This document shows positions 19,324-29,547 of a DNA stretch of 51,115 nt, one piece after another. The notes beneath the pieces were generated by a model. That model ran no database searches. It was not told where the DNA came from and saw only the letters and a program-made list of their open reading frames with translations. The position numbers were made by a program, and so were the translations under genes. The stretch is from a candidate division TM6 bacterium GW2011_GWF2_32_72 (lineage in GTDB: Bacteria; Babelota; Babeliae; Babelales; CAIQNR01), in assembly GCA_945882015.1 (NCBI GenBank), contig CAMCVM010000002.1, positions 1 to 51,115 of the forward strand, written 5' to 3'. Within the stretch, counting starts at the first letter, position 1; each line of letters opens with the position of its first letter.

Positions 19324-20490
19324 ATGAAATTTACCATGTTCAAAAAATTAGTTTTACTTGCTTGCGTCAGTTTTAGTTGTTTGAGTGCGCGCGATTTTCA
19401 AAAAGAAACTGGAATTCGACAAGGGCCCTTTACTGACATCCTAAAGCTTCCGTTTCAAGATGAACAAGTTACTTATGGCAATTTTGTAATGAATCTTAAA
19501 AAAGCTGCTGAATTGAAAGCGTATGGAAACAAAAATTGGATTAAACATTTTGACGCGTGTATTGAATTGTTACATCAAATTAATAACGATAAAACGACAG
19601 CATGTAGAGAGCTGGCATTTAACGCTGCAAAAAAATATAATTTTGAACAATTATGGACAGCCCGTCACTCTTTATCTGGAGTGGTACAAGACAATCTGGA
19701 AACTATTGCAGGAACGCTGCCGGCTCTTATTCAATTTTTTGGTGCCGCAGGAAAATTGCATGGAATCTATACCATAAACAAAACTATCAAAGAGTCTAAT
19801 ATTACAGTCACCCAAATAGGGGGAGAAAACTTTCCTGTTCAATTAGAACAAGATGGGACAGTAGTGCGCAGAAATACAGCAGGAGAAGAACGAGCATTCC
19901 CTATTTTTAAACTAAAATTTGGGGCACCAACAAGCAAAGATGCTCTCTTAGGTATAGCGGCTGTTGCTGGAACACAATTTAAGCCAAACAAATTTCCTGA
20001 TTTTCCCAAAACCCAAATGCTTCTTCTTTCTGCCGCATGTTTTGCTGCTTTTTCTCAAGCAAAAGATCGCGATGTGAGCTCACCTTATATGGTTGTAGCG
20101 CAAAATGGAGCAGTTTCGCTACTAACAGGAATTCAAATTGCTCAGTCAATAAGCACTGTTTTAGGAGACTGGCGCAAACCATGCCCTTTAGCTCAAATGA
20201 TGGAAAAACTCAAAAAAGATCAAAAAGAGGAAGAGGAAGAAGAAGATGATCATGAAGTATTGGAAAAACCTCAAGCTCATTCATCAAAAAAACCATTAGT
20301 TTCTAACGATCAACCTTATAATTCAGAATTCCTAAAAGAAATGATGGAAAAAAGCTTATTTAATAAGCCTTATCAAGCAGAGAAAGACGACAAAGAAGAT
20401 GATAAATTGAATAAAGAAGACAAAGAATTTAGTGAGAAATTTGATAAGCTGGCAGCAAAATATAAAGAAAAACCGTCATTTCACTCATAA
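19324..20490 (+). CDS. Hypothetical exported protein with acidic/Lys-rich C-terminus
   Basis: Signal peptide MKFTMFKKLVLLACVSFSCLSA; C-terminal EEEEEEDDHE and KDDKEDDKLNKEDKE. Confidence 0.65.
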   Translation: MKFTMFKKLVLLACVSFSCLSARDFQKETGIRQGPFTDILKLPFQDEQVTYGNFVMNLKKAAELKAYGNKNWIKHFDACIELLHQINNDKTTACRELAFNAAKKYNFEQLWTARHSLSGVVQDNLETIAGTLPALIQFFGAAGKLHGIYTINKTIKESNITVTQIGGENFPVQLEQDGTVVRRNTAGEERAFPIFKLKFGAPTSKDALLGIAAVAGTQFKPNKFPDFPKTQMLLLSAACFAAFSQAKDRDVSSPYMVVAQNGAVSLLTGIQIAQSISTVLGDWRKPCPLAQMMEKLKKDQKEEEEEEDDHEVLEKPQAHSSKKPLVSNDQPYNSEFLKEMMEKSLFNKPYQAEKDDKEDDKLNKEDKEFSEKFDKLAAKYKEKPSFHS

Positions 20491-20504
20491 TATAAAAAGT
20501 CGGT

Positions 20505-20532
20505 TTGACAAGCTGTGTAACGCTGTTATCAT
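20505..20532 (+). promoter_or_regulatory. Candidate promoter of tRNA-fMet, TTGACA-16-TATCAT
   Basis: TTGACA 20505-20510, TATCAT 20527-20532, ~30 nt before tRNA 5' end. Confidence 0.6.
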
Positions 20533-20562
20533 TAGTGTACTACTTATTCAAGTATTGTTGAT

Positions 20563-20639
<77 letters not shown>

Positions 20640-20808
20640 ATTTTCTTAACTCTACGTTGTTTGTTTAATTTGATAATAAGCTTAAAAACTAAGGCTCGTA
20701 TTTTCTGAATTAACTTCTTATTCTTTAATTTTGTTCTGCAAGGTGAAGTTTTCTCAGTTTTTGACAAAAATTATAGATATTTTATTGTGAACTTTAATGG
20801 AGGCTTTC

Positions 20809-22806
20809 ATGAAAAAAAATATTTTCACTACTTTATTATTCAGTTTATTAGTTAATCAATTAGATGGTGCTGCTTTGGCGCAAAAATTGGCAAGAAATGC
20901 ATCTAGAACTCCTATTCATTTAAAAACTCATATTGCCAAAAATCGCTCTTTTCATAATTATCAAGATATTAAAGGGGCGATCGCTTCTTTGCCACAAGAT
21001 AAACAACCTTTTTCTCCCGTTTACGGAGCTGTTGCAATCGCTTCTAAAAATTTACATGCATGGAAAACCCAAGAAGATAAACAAAGACTTTTTAATGCAT
21101 TTTTTCATGAGCGTGATGGCATTATTTACCCAACTGTCGCTCCTGGCAACCCTATCAGCTCTTTAGACCCACAGTTATGGGGCAAATTTGTTACCATGAC
21201 ATGCAATTCTTCATTTAATCTCGAGACCTTTTTGGTCTCAGATTTTGTAAAAGAATGGCATACCACTCACGTTAAAACAACTGGTCGTTATGAAAAAATA
21301 GCAGACTTCAAACAACAAATAAGAAGGGTCATTAATCCTCTTATGCAAGTAGAAAAAGATAGTCAAGCAACAGCAATTGCTGCTGCTACGTGTTTAAAGT
21401 TCCCAACTCGCCAAGAATTACAAAAAGTTTTTAAATGCTATAAAAATTTTGATGCTGTCAAATTTAAAGTAGAAGAAAGATTTAACCAAGAAACGTTACA
21501 TGAGGCAGAATTTCTAATGAGTCGACTTAACATCTTTTGTGAAAACACCAAAGAGCAAAAAACAGAAAAACTTGCCTTTCTTGCTTTAGAATCGACCCGC
21601 AATGGTATAAGTGAGTTGCTTCAAGTTCCTTTTCAACATGCAAATTACAAGAATAAATCTATACCGCCATGCACTGAAGTTGCATTACGTACTTTTATCA
21701 ATACACTTCTTATTGATTCAAAAACTGGGATACTTTCTTTTGATCAGTTGCCTACTGATATTGTTGTTAATCCTGAGTTTAAAGCATTTATTAGAAAACA
21801 TCAGGACCCAACAGTTCAAAATTATTATACCAATAGTAAAGATAAATGGATGAATTTTGTCTCCAATAAACCACATATCGGCTATCTAAAAGGCAATACT
21901 GAAATGAACGGCCAAATGGATAACTCACTCGCTCTGCTTAATTATTGTTTTGGAACCCAAGCTGCAACATTAGCTGAATTTGGAAAAAATCTTTCAACGG
22001 AAAACAAAGAAATTATAATTGACGATAAAGATGAAAAGCATGGAACATATAATACTCAAATAAAAACTGTTAATCAAACGTTTAATGGCACATGGAGATT
22101 CTCAGAAGAACATGTCAGTTATAAATTAGAAGGAGCAGATGGCATTAAACTTAATCTGCCTAGCCTTATTGAGTTATCAGAAATAAAAAAAAATGGAATT
22201 TCATTCTTAGAGATAATTCCACAGAGCAAACAAAAATCTATTTTTGAAGAATCTGATTATTCCATATTCTGTGATCCGTCATGGTCTTTTGATAGACTTG
22301 AAAAAATTTGCAAACTATTCAAACTTGATCTTGGCACCTTCTTATATGAAGATGAATCTAATTTTTTACATATAGTAGCCAAATATGACCGCCCTGATCT
22401 TGTCAAACCATTGATACATTCAGGAGTTGGCCTTGAGCAAAAAAATCATAGTGGCCGTACACCGCTTACAGCTGCAGTATATTATGGAAATAAACGCGTG
22501 ACTGAAGCTCTTGCTCAATTAGGGGCTGACCTCAATGTAAGAGACATTCACGGAGAAACTCCTCTTTTAATAGCTATAAAACTCAAAAATATACCTATGA
22601 TTGAAACCCTACTTAACCTAGGTGCTGATATCAATAAAAAAAGTAATCCGAACGAAGGTCATGGTCTTGTTATACAGCTTATTGGGAGATTAATTACTTA
22701 CCTTGATAAAAAAAGTTGGGGTGAAACTCCTCTAGAAAGGGCTAAGAAAGTTTTTGGCACAGATCATCAAATAACTAAAAAGATTCATGAGCTAGGCGGT
22801 ATTTAG
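20809..22806 (+). CDS. Exported ankyrin-repeat protein
   Basis: RBS GGAGG before ATG 20809; signal peptide MKKNIFTTLLFSLLVNQLDGA; ankyrin units NHSGRTPLTAAVYYGNKRVTEALAQLGADLNVRDIHGETPLLIAIKLKNIPMIETLLNLGADIN. Confidence 0.85.
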   Translation: MKKNIFTTLLFSLLVNQLDGAALAQKLARNASRTPIHLKTHIAKNRSFHNYQDIKGAIASLPQDKQPFSPVYGAVAIASKNLHAWKTQEDKQRLFNAFFHERDGIIYPTVAPGNPISSLDPQLWGKFVTMTCNSSFNLETFLVSDFVKEWHTTHVKTTGRYEKIADFKQQIRRVINPLMQVEKDSQATAIAAATCLKFPTRQELQKVFKCYKNFDAVKFKVEERFNQETLHEAEFLMSRLNIFCENTKEQKTEKLAFLALESTRNGISELLQVPFQHANYKNKSIPPCTEVALRTFINTLLIDSKTGILSFDQLPTDIVVNPEFKAFIRKHQDPTVQNYYTNSKDKWMNFVSNKPHIGYLKGNTEMNGQMDNSLALLNYCFGTQAATLAEFGKNLSTENKEIIIDDKDEKHGTYNTQIKTVNQTFNGTWRFSEEHVSYKLEGADGIKLNLPSLIELSEIKKNGISFLEIIPQSKQKSIFEESDYSIFCDPSWSFDRLEKICKLFKLDLGTFLYEDESNFLHIVAKYDRPDLVKPLIHSGVGLEQKNHSGRTPLTAAVYYGNKRVTEALAQLGADLNVRDIHGETPLLIAIKLKNIPMIETLLNLGADINKKSNPNEGHGLVIQLIGRLITYLDKKSWGETPLERAKKVFGTDHQITKKIHELGGI

Positions 22807-22923
22807 TACTACATTTTGATTAATACTACTGATAGATTTCTATGCGCAAGAGTTTTTTTAAACTCAAGTAGCTCATCTGGAAATGCTTACGCATAGTTGT
22901 ACACCATGTAATATTTTTAATTA

Positions 22924-24492
22924 TTACTCAAGAAAATAAACTGGCAATTCAAACTGTTTCTTAAGTAAATATAAAGCTCCGTAGCACAATAAAATTAGCG
23001 GCAAGGCCCATACCCAAAAACCAAATGATTGTGTAAAAAATGTACCGTATGCTGTTTTTGCAATCGTTTTAAAACAGAAACTGTAAATTCCATATAAAGG
23101 AATAAGTACTGTAATAACTTGCGTTCCATAATTTCTACAGAAAAGTAAAAGCTCAGAGTTTTTTAATGAAAGGTTGTGTTGTGTTTGTAAAAAATAAAAA
23201 CATAAAATTGTTTGTAACAAACCAGAAAGGGAAGTTGCAACAGCTAATCCAAAAGAGCCCCATATATCAACTAAAAAATAATTACCTGCTATATTAAACA
23301 ATGTTGCAATAACAGAAATAATTGTTGGATATTTTGTATCATGAAACGAATAAAATAAACTTAATAAAATTTTATTGAGTGAAAAAAAACAAAGTCCCAA
23401 TAAAAATCCGACTAAAACAAAACCAGCTTCTGCAACTCGGTCCATAGGGAAATTCTTAGAAACAGATGCAAACAGTGTTAAAAAAATTTGATCTGACAAA
23501 AATGCTAAAATAAATGTGGCTGGAATAGTCACCCACAATACAAATTTTGTCCCCTCAAAAAGATAAAACGCTAACCGATCTGGATTATCAAGTTTAACGC
23601 GAGCAAAATAAGGTAATAAAATTGTTGAAAATGCAACGGCAAAAACTCCCAATGGAATTCCCATAAAACGATTTGCAAGATTAATTAATTTTACTGATCC
23701 AGCAGCTAAATAAGAAGCAAATCGCTGATCGAAAAAGAGATTAATCTCCATGACACTCATACTCATAAAACACAATAAAAATTTACCCACCACTTGCATA
23801 AAATAGACCATGGTGGTTGTATTCCAGAGTGAAAACGAAAACCCTAGTCTTATATAAGCTATAATATGCATAATACATTGCAAAGCTCCTCCTAATAAAA
23901 TTGACCATGCAAGGTATTGCGCTCCAAGACCATACTTTAAACAGACAAGTATTGAGCCAATAAAAACACCATTTAATAGTACGGGGCCAAAAGCAGGTAC
24001 AAAAAAATGGTGCTCAATATTTAAAACACCTGCAAGTAAAGCACTGCTTGAAATAAAAAATATAAAAGGCATCATAATGCGCAATAAGGGAATAGTTGCG
24101 GCAACTTGTTCAGCCGAATACCCGGGAGCAATCAACAAGACAGTCCATCGAGCTTTAACCATAATTAAAGCGCATATTAATAAAAGGCCTACCTCAAAAA
24201 CCACAAATGAAAGTGTTGTCAATTTATCAACCTGCGTTTTACCTTCTTTTTTTTGTACAGCAACTAAAGTCGGAACAAATGCAGCAGTCAAAGCACCTTC
24301 AGCAAATATCTTACGTAATGAATTGGGAAGCATAAAAGCTGTAGTGAAAGCATCGGCAATGATCCCTACACCAAGAAAACGCATTAACAAAATCTCTCTT
24401 GCTAATCCTAAAATTCTACTTACTAGCGTATTACTGCCTACTTGTATTGTTTTTTTTAAGATCGATTTTTTTGCAATAACATGCTCACTCAT
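22924..24492 (-). CDS. murJ: Lipid II flippase MurJ (MviN)
   Basis: TLVSRILGLAREILLMRFLGVGIIADAFTTAFMLPNSLRKIFAEGALTAAFVP; ~14 TM segments. Confidence 0.93.
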   Translation of the reverse strand: MSEHVIAKKSILKKTIQVGSNTLVSRILGLAREILLMRFLGVGIIADAFTTAFMLPNSLRKIFAEGALTAAFVPTLVAVQKKEGKTQVDKLTTLSFVVFEVGLLLICALIMVKARWTVLLIAPGYSAEQVAATIPLLRIMMPFIFFISSSALLAGVLNIEHHFFVPAFGPVLLNGVFIGSILVCLKYGLGAQYLAWSILLGGALQCIMHIIAYIRLGFSFSLWNTTTMVYFMQVVGKFLLCFMSMSVMEINLFFDQRFASYLAAGSVKLINLANRFMGIPLGVFAVAFSTILLPYFARVKLDNPDRLAFYLFEGTKFVLWVTIPATFILAFLSDQIFLTLFASVSKNFPMDRVAEAGFVLVGFLLGLCFFSLNKILLSLFYSFHDTKYPTIISVIATLFNIAGNYFLVDIWGSFGLAVATSLSGLLQTILCFYFLQTQHNLSLKNSELLLFCRNYGTQVITVLIPLYGIYSFCFKTIAKTAYGTFFTQSFGFWVWALPLILLCYGALYLLKKQFELPVYFLE

Positions 24493-24502
24493 GCTTTTTC
24501 CT

Positions 24503-25177
24503 TTAACTTTGTTTGATTAACAAACCATCTTTTAATACTAATTGTTCATCCATTAAAGTAGCAATTTCATAGTTATGGGTACTGATAATTAAACCAAACC
24601 CCCACTCTTTTTTAAGTTCTAAAACAAAATGCATAATAGCTAAACTTGTCTGATGATCTAAATTTCCCGTTAATTCATCGGTGAGTAAAAATTTTGGCTT
24701 TTGCATCAAAGCCCGCGCAAGCGCTACTCGCTGTTTTTGCCCACCAGAAAGTTGTCCCACATTATAGTTATCAAAATCTGACAAACCAACTTTATCTAAT
24801 AAATTACGCGCATATTCAAGGCTTTTGTCCCATGATTGACCGGCTAAAGCACCAGCTAATGCAATATTTTCTATAACAGAAAGTTCTTTGATTAATGTTG
24901 GGCTTTGTACCACAAATGCAATCTGTTGTGCTCGCTGTTGTGTGCTATACTTTGCAACACTTTCGTCACCTAAAGCGACAATTCCATCAGAAGGGCTATC
25001 AAGTCCTGCAAGAAGATGCATCAAAGTTGATTTTCCAGTTCCTGAAGCACCCATAATTGCGTACGATTTTTCTTGGCAAAATGAATACGTAATACCTTTA
25101 AGAACCGGAATAAAATCTTTTTTTTGAGCAAAATTTTTATAAAGATTATGTATTGTAAGATCAAAAGACTGTTTCAT
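24503..25177 (-). CDS. lolD: LolD-like ABC transporter ATP-binding protein
   Basis: Walker A GASGTGKST, signature LSGGQKQRVALARAL, Walker B, LolD/MacB-like GLDSPSDG and TDELTGNLD. Confidence 0.8.
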   Translation of the reverse strand: MKQSFDLTIHNLYKNFAQKKDFIPVLKGITYSFCQEKSYAIMGASGTGKSTLMHLLAGLDSPSDGIVALGDESVAKYSTQQRAQQIAFVVQSPTLIKELSVIENIALAGALAGQSWDKSLEYARNLLDKVGLSDFDNYNVGQLSGGQKQRVALARALMQKPKFLLTDELTGNLDHQTSLAIMHFVLELKKEWGFGLIISTHNYEIATLMDEQLVLKDGLLIKQS

Positions 25178-25365
25178 GGCTGGTCTATCAAATTTGTTTG
25201 TTAGTTGTTTTGCTCAAAATTCCTACTTTACACAATGGTCGCATCACTATTGCCTTTTCAATCCGAAATTTACAAACCAAAAGCATGAAAGTATTGTTTT
25301 ATACGGCAACTCTACTCTAAACTAAAATTTAATTATTTGATAGAGGCTTATTACAGGGGGGCCCC

Positions 25366-27711
25366 ATGAAGACATTACTTAAGGAAACAACTGAAGAAAT
25401 GGTACACGAGCTATTGCCGGTTATTCCGACGATGGACGTTGTTGTATTTCCTCATATGATTGTTCCTCTTTTAGTACTTGATGAACGAATTATTAATGGC
25501 ATCAACCAAAGCTTAGAAGGCTCAAAAAAAGTCTTGCTGCTCGCTGCCAAAAAGAAAATCGATGACCATCAAGGTGCTATTGGGACAAAAGATTTATATG
25601 ATGTTGGCACCGTTTCTTCTATTATGCGCATTATCAAAATTCCAGAGGGTGGGGTAAAAGTTCTTGTTCAAGGAATTTCAAAAGCCCGCGTCAAAGAAAT
25701 TATCACCGATGACAATATCTTGCATGTCTCAATTAACCCAATTGATGATTATGAAGGAACCACTGATAGTATCACCCCCCATATTAGAAATATTAAAGAA
25801 ATAGCCGAAAAAATTAGCGCTTCAAACCATTCTTTTAGTCCTGATTTTCACATCATTCTTTCAAAAATGAACGATGCAACCAAAATAGCGGATTTTATTT
25901 TATCTCATTTGAATTTAAATGTTGAAGATGCACAAAAATTACTCGAAGCGCCTACTCAAGAAGATTTTTTAGAAGGAATTTTAAATCTTTTAAATAAAGA
26001 AGTTGAAGTAGCAGAAACACAAGAGCGCATTCGATCCCGTGCTCGTGATTCTATGAATAAAGCACAAAAAGAATTTTATTTACGTGAACAATTAAAAGCA
26101 ATCAAAGTCGAACTCGGTGAAGATGACGTTGAAGAAATCGATAAAATGCGCAAAAAGCTTGATGAACTTAAACTAGAACCTGAGATTCATGAAGAAATAA
26201 AACGTCAGATTAGTCGTCTTGATAAAACAGCTCCCGATTCAGTTGAAGCAACTGTTACTCGTAATTATATCGAGACAATGCTTGCTTTACCGTGGCACGA
26301 AGAAACCAAAGACAATCTTGACTTGGACCATGCAAAAGAAGTCTTAGATGAAGATCATTACGGACTTGAACAAGTTAAAGAACGAATTTTAGATTATATT
26401 TCCATAAAAAATTTAAAGGAAGATGGATACGCTCCTATTTTATGTTTTTCAGGGCCTCCTGGAATTGGTAAAACTTCTTTGGGCAAATCAATTGCTCGGG
26501 CACTTGGTCGTAAATACTTTAGAGTTTCGCTTGGCGGGGTCAAGGATGAATCAGAAATTCGTGGACACAGAAGAACCTATGTCGGTTCAATGCCAGGAAG
26601 AATCATTCAAGGAATGAGAAAAACACAAAGTAAAAACCCTGTCATTATTATTGACGAGCTTGATAAAATTGGGGCTGATTTTAGAGGTGATCCGTCAGCA
26701 GCAATGCTTGAGGTACTTGATCCACAACAAAATAAAACTTTTTATGACAACTATCTTGGTGTACCATTTGACCTTTCAAAAGTAATTTTTATTGCAACTG
26801 CTAACAATATTGACGCTATTTCAGAACCGTTGCGCGACAGAATGGAAGTCATCAATCTGTCTGGTTACACCGGTCCTGAAAAATTAAATATCGCAAAAAA
26901 ATATTTAGTAAAACGGGCCTTAAAAGATACCGGGCTTGAAGGTAAAGGGATAGAATTTAGCGACGATGTGTTGCAAGATCTTATTATTAACTATACCCGC
27001 GAAGCTGGTGTCAGAAATTTAGAACGAGTTATTAGAAAATTATGCTCAAAAGCAGCAAGAACCTTGGTTGAAAAAAAAGAATCATTAGTTTTCTTTCCAG
27101 AAACATTGGATAAACATCTTGGACCACGACAAATTATCGATTATGACAACAGCCTTGAAGATCAAATTGGAATTACTAATGGCCTTGCATGGACTCCATT
27201 TGGTGGAGAAATGCTCAAAGTTGAAGCTATTTTAATGCCTGGTCATGGAAAAATAATTTTAACTGGTCAACTTGGTGACGTCATGAAAGAATCTGCACGT
27301 GCTGCAATCAGTTATGCAAAAGCGCATATGACAGAATTTGGAATAGATCCTAAAAAATTCATTGATTATGATTTGCATATCCATCTTCCAGCTGGAGCTG
27401 TTCCAAAAGATGGTCCTTCAGGGGGAATTACCTTACTTTCATCGATACTTTCTGTGCTCACTAATCGACCAATTAACGCAAAATTTGCTATGACTGGTGA
27501 ACTGAACCTACGAGGCAAAGTAATGCCAATTGGTGGAGTTAAAGAAAAAATCTTAGCGGCAAAACGTAATAAAATTGAAACGGTTATTTTACCCTTTCAA
27601 AATAAAAATGATATTGTAGGGCAAGATGATCTTTTAGAAGGCATTAAAGTCTTTTGGGCCGAAACAGCCGAGCAAGTAATTGATCAAGTGTTGTTACCAA
27701 TAGGAACATAA
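25366..27711 (+). CDS. lon: ATP-dependent protease Lon
   Basis: LON N-domain, GPPGIGKTSLGKSIARALGRKYFRVSLGGVKDESEIRGHRRTYVGSMPGRIIQ, Ser-Lys catalytic KDGPSGGITL. Confidence 0.98.
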   Translation: MKTLLKETTEEMVHELLPVIPTMDVVVFPHMIVPLLVLDERIINGINQSLEGSKKVLLLAAKKKIDDHQGAIGTKDLYDVGTVSSIMRIIKIPEGGVKVLVQGISKARVKEIITDDNILHVSINPIDDYEGTTDSITPHIRNIKEIAEKISASNHSFSPDFHIILSKMNDATKIADFILSHLNLNVEDAQKLLEAPTQEDFLEGILNLLNKEVEVAETQERIRSRARDSMNKAQKEFYLREQLKAIKVELGEDDVEEIDKMRKKLDELKLEPEIHEEIKRQISRLDKTAPDSVEATVTRNYIETMLALPWHEETKDNLDLDHAKEVLDEDHYGLEQVKERILDYISIKNLKEDGYAPILCFSGPPGIGKTSLGKSIARALGRKYFRVSLGGVKDESEIRGHRRTYVGSMPGRIIQGMRKTQSKNPVIIIDELDKIGADFRGDPSAAMLEVLDPQQNKTFYDNYLGVPFDLSKVIFIATANNIDAISEPLRDRMEVINLSGYTGPEKLNIAKKYLVKRALKDTGLEGKGIEFSDDVLQDLIINYTREAGVRNLERVIRKLCSKAARTLVEKKESLVFFPETLDKHLGPRQIIDYDNSLEDQIGITNGLAWTPFGGEMLKVEAILMPGHGKIILTGQLGDVMKESARAAISYAKAHMTEFGIDPKKFIDYDLHIHLPAGAVPKDGPSGGITLLSSILSVLTNRPINAKFAMTGELNLRGKVMPIGGVKEKILAAKRNKIETVILPFQNKNDIVGQDDLLEGIKVFWAETAEQVIDQVLLPIGT

Positions 27712-27717
27712 ACCGTT

Positions 27718-28809
27718 ATGACTAAAGTGCTGACCATTGGCGCAGCAACGCAAGATATTATTATTAAATGCCCAAAAGGAACCGACCTTTCTTTAATTAA
27801 TAATAGTCTTGTTTATACAGCGTTTAAGCAAGGCAGCAAAATAGAAATTGAAGAACTCTTGTGCGTTCAGGGAGGCGGAGCTACCAATAGCGCAGTTTCA
27901 TTGAGCAAGCAAGGGTTCAACGTTAAGAGTTTTTTTAAAGTTGGTAATGATCAAACAGGAAAAACACTTATTCAAGCGCTTGAAAAAAAAGGCATTACCG
28001 TTAATCATGTCGTGTGCAATCAAAAACCAACCGGGACATCCTTTATTGTTCCTTCTGACAAAGATCGAATTATTTTTACCTACCGCGGAGCAAACACGAC
28101 AATAGATTATAAAGAGTTACCTGAATCAATTTTTGAAGGATTAAGTGGTCTTTATATCACTTCTTTAAGTGGTGAATCTTCAGAAAGTTTGGTCCATATT
28201 ATTCATAGAGCTCGCAAAAAAGATACGGATCAAACCTTAAAGGTTGCGGTTAATCCCGGAGCAAGTCAATTAACATATACAGCTTGTTCATTAAAAGCAG
28301 CATTGCATCAGATTGATATTTTAATTCTGAACAGTGATGAAATGAAACTTTTTATGAACAAACTCAAGCCACGTTTTTTCTGTTCAACAGGAAAAGGAAT
28401 TGTAAAAGAAGGGCCACCCCTTCTTACACAAACCGTTTCTCATGAAAAAATCTCTTTTACGTTTTATGAATACTGCAAAGAGCTCTTAGATTATGGAGTA
28501 AAACGGATTGTGGTAACCGATGGCAAACAAGGGGTTTATGTTGCAACTAAAGATCATGTTTTTTTCCATCCTGCATTACCCGTAAAAGTAGTTAACACTG
28601 TTGGAGCAGGCGATGCTTTTGGCTCTACTTTTTTTGGCAATTTACTGCATCATAATTCCTTAGAAACGGCTATCAGAAAAGGAATTATTAATGCCTGCTC
28701 TGTTATTTTACACTACGACGCCCAATCGGGACTTTTAACACAACAGGAACTGGAACAGCAGTTAAAGTTACTTGATACAAGCTTGCTACAAAAATTTTCT
28801 TGGCCTTAG
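27718..28809 (+). CDS. PfkB-family carbohydrate kinase
   Basis: GGGATNSAVSLSKQGFNVKSFFKVGNDQTG and NTVGAGDAFGSTFFGNLL signatures. Confidence 0.9.
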   Translation: MTKVLTIGAATQDIIIKCPKGTDLSLINNSLVYTAFKQGSKIEIEELLCVQGGGATNSAVSLSKQGFNVKSFFKVGNDQTGKTLIQALEKKGITVNHVVCNQKPTGTSFIVPSDKDRIIFTYRGANTTIDYKELPESIFEGLSGLYITSLSGESSESLVHIIHRARKKDTDQTLKVAVNPGASQLTYTACSLKAALHQIDILILNSDEMKLFMNKLKPRFFCSTGKGIVKEGPPLLTQTVSHEKISFTFYEYCKELLDYGVKRIVVTDGKQGVYVATKDHVFFHPALPVKVVNTVGAGDAFGSTFFGNLLHHNSLETAIRKGIINACSVILHYDAQSGLLTQQELEQQLKLLDTSLLQKFSWP

Positions 28810-28927
28810 TTCTTGGATTATAAAGCTGCGCTCAGGATTACAGAGTTGACCTACAATACTAGACTTTTATTTTTATGCCGCTTAGAATCCAGATGATTAA
28901 TGCCCTCTTTTACAAAAAGGAAAAATA

Positions 28928-29503
28928 ATGAAATTACTCTACGCAGCCCTTGCGCTTGTTTTATTGACTGGATGTACTCTTTTTGCCCGTAAAGCTAAAA
29001 AAAATGAATCGAGCAAACAAGTAGCACCAAGTAGTTCTTTTTTTGATTTATCTGCAACCGATATTAATGGCAAAAAACGGAAAATGTCAGAGTTTAAAGG
29101 CAAATATATTTTAGTAGTTAATACTGCTTCAAAATGCGGCTACACGTCTCAATACAAAGAGCTTGAAGAACTGTACAAAAAACATAGTTCAAAACTTATT
29201 GTTTTAGGTTTCCCAACCAATGATTTTTTATGGCAAGAACCAGGAACTAATAAAGAAATTCAAGAATTTTGCTCCCTTAAATTTGGGGTAACGTTCCCCA
29301 TGTTTGAAAAAACAACCACTAAAGGAAAAAGTAAGCATGAAATCTATCAATGGCTTACCGATAAAACATTAAATGGCTGGAATAAAACAAAACCAAGCTG
29401 GAACTTTAATAAATATTTAATAAGCCCTGATGGAAAGCTTTTAGAACATTTTGGCTCAGGAATTAAACCTCTTTCGGCTAAAATTACTGATTTGATACAA
29501 TAA
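28928..29503 (+). CDS. Glutathione peroxidase-like thiol peroxidase, predicted lipoprotein
   Basis: Lipobox LLTGC; GPx motifs LVVNTASKCGYTSQYKELEELY, GFPTNDFLWQEPG, WNFNKYLISPDGKLLEHFGS; Cys replaces Sec. Confidence 0.9.
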   Translation: MKLLYAALALVLLTGCTLFARKAKKNESSKQVAPSSSFFDLSATDINGKKRKMSEFKGKYILVVNTASKCGYTSQYKELEELYKKHSSKLIVLGFPTNDFLWQEPGTNKEIQEFCSLKFGVTFPMFEKTTTKGKSKHEIYQWLTDKTLNGWNKTKPSWNFNKYLISPDGKLLEHFGSGIKPLSAKITDLIQ

Positions 29504-29547
29504 TCTATAAAAATTTAATCTGATTTTTTTAATTGAAATAGATTACC

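Noticed and set aside
21217-21244. Hairpin AATCTcGAGACC-TTTTT-GGTCTCaGATT
   Set aside because: Inside the ankyrin-protein CDS, no T-tract after it; likely chance
24077-24520. 147-aa plus-strand ORF
   Set aside because: Shadow ORF opposite murJ
25358-25365. GGGGCCCC palindrome abutting the lon start codon, which could sequester the RBS
   Set aside because: Only 8 bp with no loop; a thermosensor-like role is possible but unsupported without conservation
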